Assembly (NCBI GenBank): GCA_007125125.1
Contig: SLDT01000006.1
Coordinates: forward strand, 1-33,338
Length of the DNA: 33,338 bases
DNA from: Gemmatimonadota bacterium
Lineage (GTDB): Bacteria > Gemmatimonadota > Gemmatimonadetes > Longimicrobiales > Gaopeijiaceae
Direction of reading: 5' to 3'
In this document: positions 31,756-33,338 of the stretch, in pieces
Layout of the letters: each line of letters begins with the position of its first letter
Numbering within the stretch: the first letter of the stretch is position 1
Notes under the pieces: model-generated
What the model was told of the DNA's origin: nothing
What the model saw: the letters and a program-made list of their open reading frames with translations, nothing else
Databases searched by the model: none
Position numbers and translations under genes: made by a program

Positions 31756-32997
31756 TCACCGCATGAGCTTGATCGCAGAGGCGGAGAAAGCCCACGCCTC
31801 CGGTGACTCGGTGAGGCAAGGGCTCTCGCCCGGTGCGTGGCTCTTGCGTTCGAGGGTGACCTTTCCATCGGCGTCGAAGGCGGCCAGATAGCTCGCATCC
31901 GTGACTGGGAAGTGTCCCTGGGCGGTCTCCGGAACAAGGCAGTAGATCGTTCCGTCGGCCGGCAAGTCCCGCCAGGCGCGGTTCACGCGGCCTCCAGCCT
32001 CGACGGGGAAGGAGACGACGATGGGCCCCCAGCTCGGGTGGCGGAAGGCGGGGTGAGCGGTCACGAGCACCTGGTGGGTATCGGCATGCACGTCATGGCG
32101 AGCGAGCGCGAAGAAGAGCTGGTGCGTGGCCGAAGAGAAGGTCACATCGTTTCCGTCGAGGACCCACATGCCCTGGGCCGTGCCGGCCACGTCGATCTCC
32201 ATCGTCCCGCACACGGGCTCGGCGGTCCGACGCTCTTCGCCGCGGCCTGTGCGCGCGAGGAGGAAGTCGCGATGCGCAGGCACGAAGAGGTGCTGCGGGC
32301 AGATCGCCCAGCGTGCCTGTGGGTACCGGTGCCCGGCAACATAGTCGAAGCGCACGCGCCGGTCGAAGAGATCGAAGTCGAGGCCGGTCGTGGCCCCGCC
32401 AGCCTGGCCGAGCGGCTGCCCCGCGGCGACGGGAATGCGGACCCTCCGCCCGCACGCCTCGAGGGTCTCCGACTCCGTGGAGTACACCTCGCACGACGCC
32501 CCTGCCAGATGAGCCTCCAGTTCCGGCTCAAGGACCGCGATGTGCTCGAAATTGCCGAAGATCTCGCGGCACGCCGGCACCTCGAAGCTCAGGCTGTAGT
32601 CGACGTGGCCCTCGCGCGTCGGCGAGGCCAGCCACCGACTGCTCTCGATGTGCACGATGTCGATGTCGCCGATCGCCCGCAAAGGGGTCAGGGCAGGGCT
32701 CGTGAGCTGGAGTCCGGTCTGTGGCCTCGGCACGATGTCGCCAGGCGGGTTGAACTGGCCAAGCACGAGAAACCAGGAGATCGCCCCGGCATCCACGGGC
32801 AGCTCGGTGAAGTAGGGCCCGGGCTCGCAGGGACCGGCATCCGTCGCACTCGAGTCCGAGCAGCCGACCAGCATCCCCGCTCCCACCAGGAGGAAGGCGG
32901 CGACACCGCGGCGGCCGGGCCGGAGCGCGAGCGACGCACGGCCCTGCAGCCGCCCATGCGCGATGGACGCTGCGTTGGTGGACTGGACACGTTCCAT
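31756..32997 (-). CDS. Lipoprotein resembling a degenerate M23 peptidase-like protein
   Basis: 413-aa lipoprotein precursor (MLVGC, C46) after an unusually long basic N-region. The mature part starts near VLGQFNPPGDIVP, which resembles the LGxLNPPGHTxPTDH entrance of M23-like lipoproteins. The zinc-binding His/Asp positions appear missing. A following IDIVHIESSRW / DYSLSFEVPACREIFGNFEHIAVL stretch matches the same fold loosely. Six or more Cys in the C-terminal half (for example AICPQHLF, EPVCGTME, TIYCLVP) suggest disulfides. I do not claim peptidase activity. The start is ATG at 32997 with GGAG 9 bases upstream; a frame extension to 33315 is Pro-rich and unlikely to be coding. Confidence 0.72.
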   Translation of the reverse strand: MERVQSTNAASIAHGRLQGRASLALRPGRRGVAAFLLVGAGMLVGCSDSSATDAGPCEPGPYFTELPVDAGAISWFLVLGQFNPPGDIVPRPQTGLQLTSPALTPLRAIGDIDIVHIESSRWLASPTREGHVDYSLSFEVPACREIFGNFEHIAVLEPELEAHLAGASCEVYSTESETLEACGRRVRIPVAAGQPLGQAGGATTGLDFDLFDRRVRFDYVAGHRYPQARWAICPQHLFVPAHRDFLLARTGRGEERRTAEPVCGTMEIDVAGTAQGMWVLDGNDVTFSSATHQLFFALARHDVHADTHQVLVTAHPAFRHPSWGPIVVSFPVEAGGRVNRAWRDLPADGTIYCLVPETAQGHFPVTDASYLAAFDADGKVTLERKSHAPGESPCLTESPEAWAFSASAIKLMR

Positions 32998-33338
32998 GGG
33001 CAGGGTCTCCAAGGTGGGGTAGTGGAGGTGGGGCGGGGGGAGCGGCGATGTTGGCGGGAGATGGCGGCACAGCGGTGGGGGTGCGCACGATCGTCGGGGC
33101 GACTCTCCAAGCGTGAATCGAGGGGGCGGGCGGCGGTTTCGCAAGGGCGCGGTGGGGGGAGACGGGCTTGCTTCGGGGGATGGGTGTCCTTCGGGGCCTG
33201 AGGGCTCGTCGAGCGGGCCGGGCTCCGCGCCCACTACCGCGAAGTGGCCCTTCTTTGCGCCGCCGGCCGCGGGGGATCGGCGACAACGTCTGCCCAAGTT
33301 CGCTGGGAGAGCCAACTGCAGACGTTAACCCCCGAATA
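32998..33338. other. Intergenic stretch at right edge
   Basis: About 340 bases upstream of the M23-like gene. It is GC-rich with short G/C-rich runs. Only the GGAG ribosome site (minus strand, just after 33005) is convincing. I see no gene, tRNA or clear promoter; the next gene probably begins beyond the window. Confidence 0.5.

Overview
The window is high-GC, mostly close to 70% in the stretches I hand-counted. It is densely packed with bacterial genes, many of which encode lipoproteins or secreted enzymes: an S9 peptidase, a gamma-glutamyltransferase-like enzyme, a purple-acid-phosphatase-like enzyme, a penicillin acylase, an S51 peptidase, an NPP/PafA-like phosphatase and several beta-propeller lipoproteins. 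Start-site usage is mixed. Some genes have clear Shine-Dalgarno sequences, others have none, and two probably start at TTG codons that overlap the previous stop. No rRNA, tRNA, phage, IS or CRISPR sequence was seen. The content suggests a chromosomal segment of a diderm, protein- and peptide-degrading bacterium of the Gemmatimonadota/Acidobacteriota kind. This is inference; there is no phylogenetic marker here except a YhbY protein.

Layout. (1) 41-4697, minus strand: S9 dipeptidyl-peptidase-like enzyme, then a nucleoside phosphorylase coupled through a TTGA overlap, then the arsenosugar pair (AhpD-like protein and radical-SAM ArsS) joined by a one-base TGATG overlap. (2) 4913-6628, plus: GGT-like lipoprotein. 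(3) 6663-7925, minus: secreted metallophosphoesterase. (4) 8158-10478, plus: YhbY, an NHL-propeller lipoprotein and an unrecognised exported protein. (5) 10563-20757, minus: a long co-directional stretch of D-2-hydroxyacid dehydrogenase homologue, S51 cyanophycinase-like lipoprotein, PLP decarboxylase, sugar-nucleotide epimerase, a lipoprotein of unknown function, penicillin acylase and a SLC13 anion transporter. (6) 20950-22029, plus: exported DUF2272 protein. (7) 22060-29803, minus: propeller lipoprotein, SLOG/'molybdenum carrier' protein, asparagine-synthetase-like protein, stand-alone MurE-like ligase and a repeat-bearing HExxH lipoprotein. (8) 30052-31653, plus: alkaline-phosphatase-superfamily lipoprotein. 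(9) 31756-32997, minus: M23-like lipoprotein.

How the genes may work together. Most of the window looks like a periplasm/outer-surface toolkit for hydrolysing peptides, N-acyl compounds and phosphate esters, with one importer (SLC13) coupled to the acylase. The most unusual part is 24687-27864. An asparagine-synthetase homologue without the catalytic N-terminal Cys sits 4 bases upstream of a Mur ligase without the UDP-substrate-binding domain. The pair is preceded by an AT-rich -10-like hexamer and a perfect dyad, and several hand-counted lines inside it have lower GC than other genes. I read this as a candidate two-enzyme amide-bond-forming module of unknown product. Other odd points are residue losses in otherwise recognisable enzymes: the dehydrogenase lacks its catalytic Arg, and the GGT homologue lacks the Arg that binds the gamma-glutamyl carboxylate.
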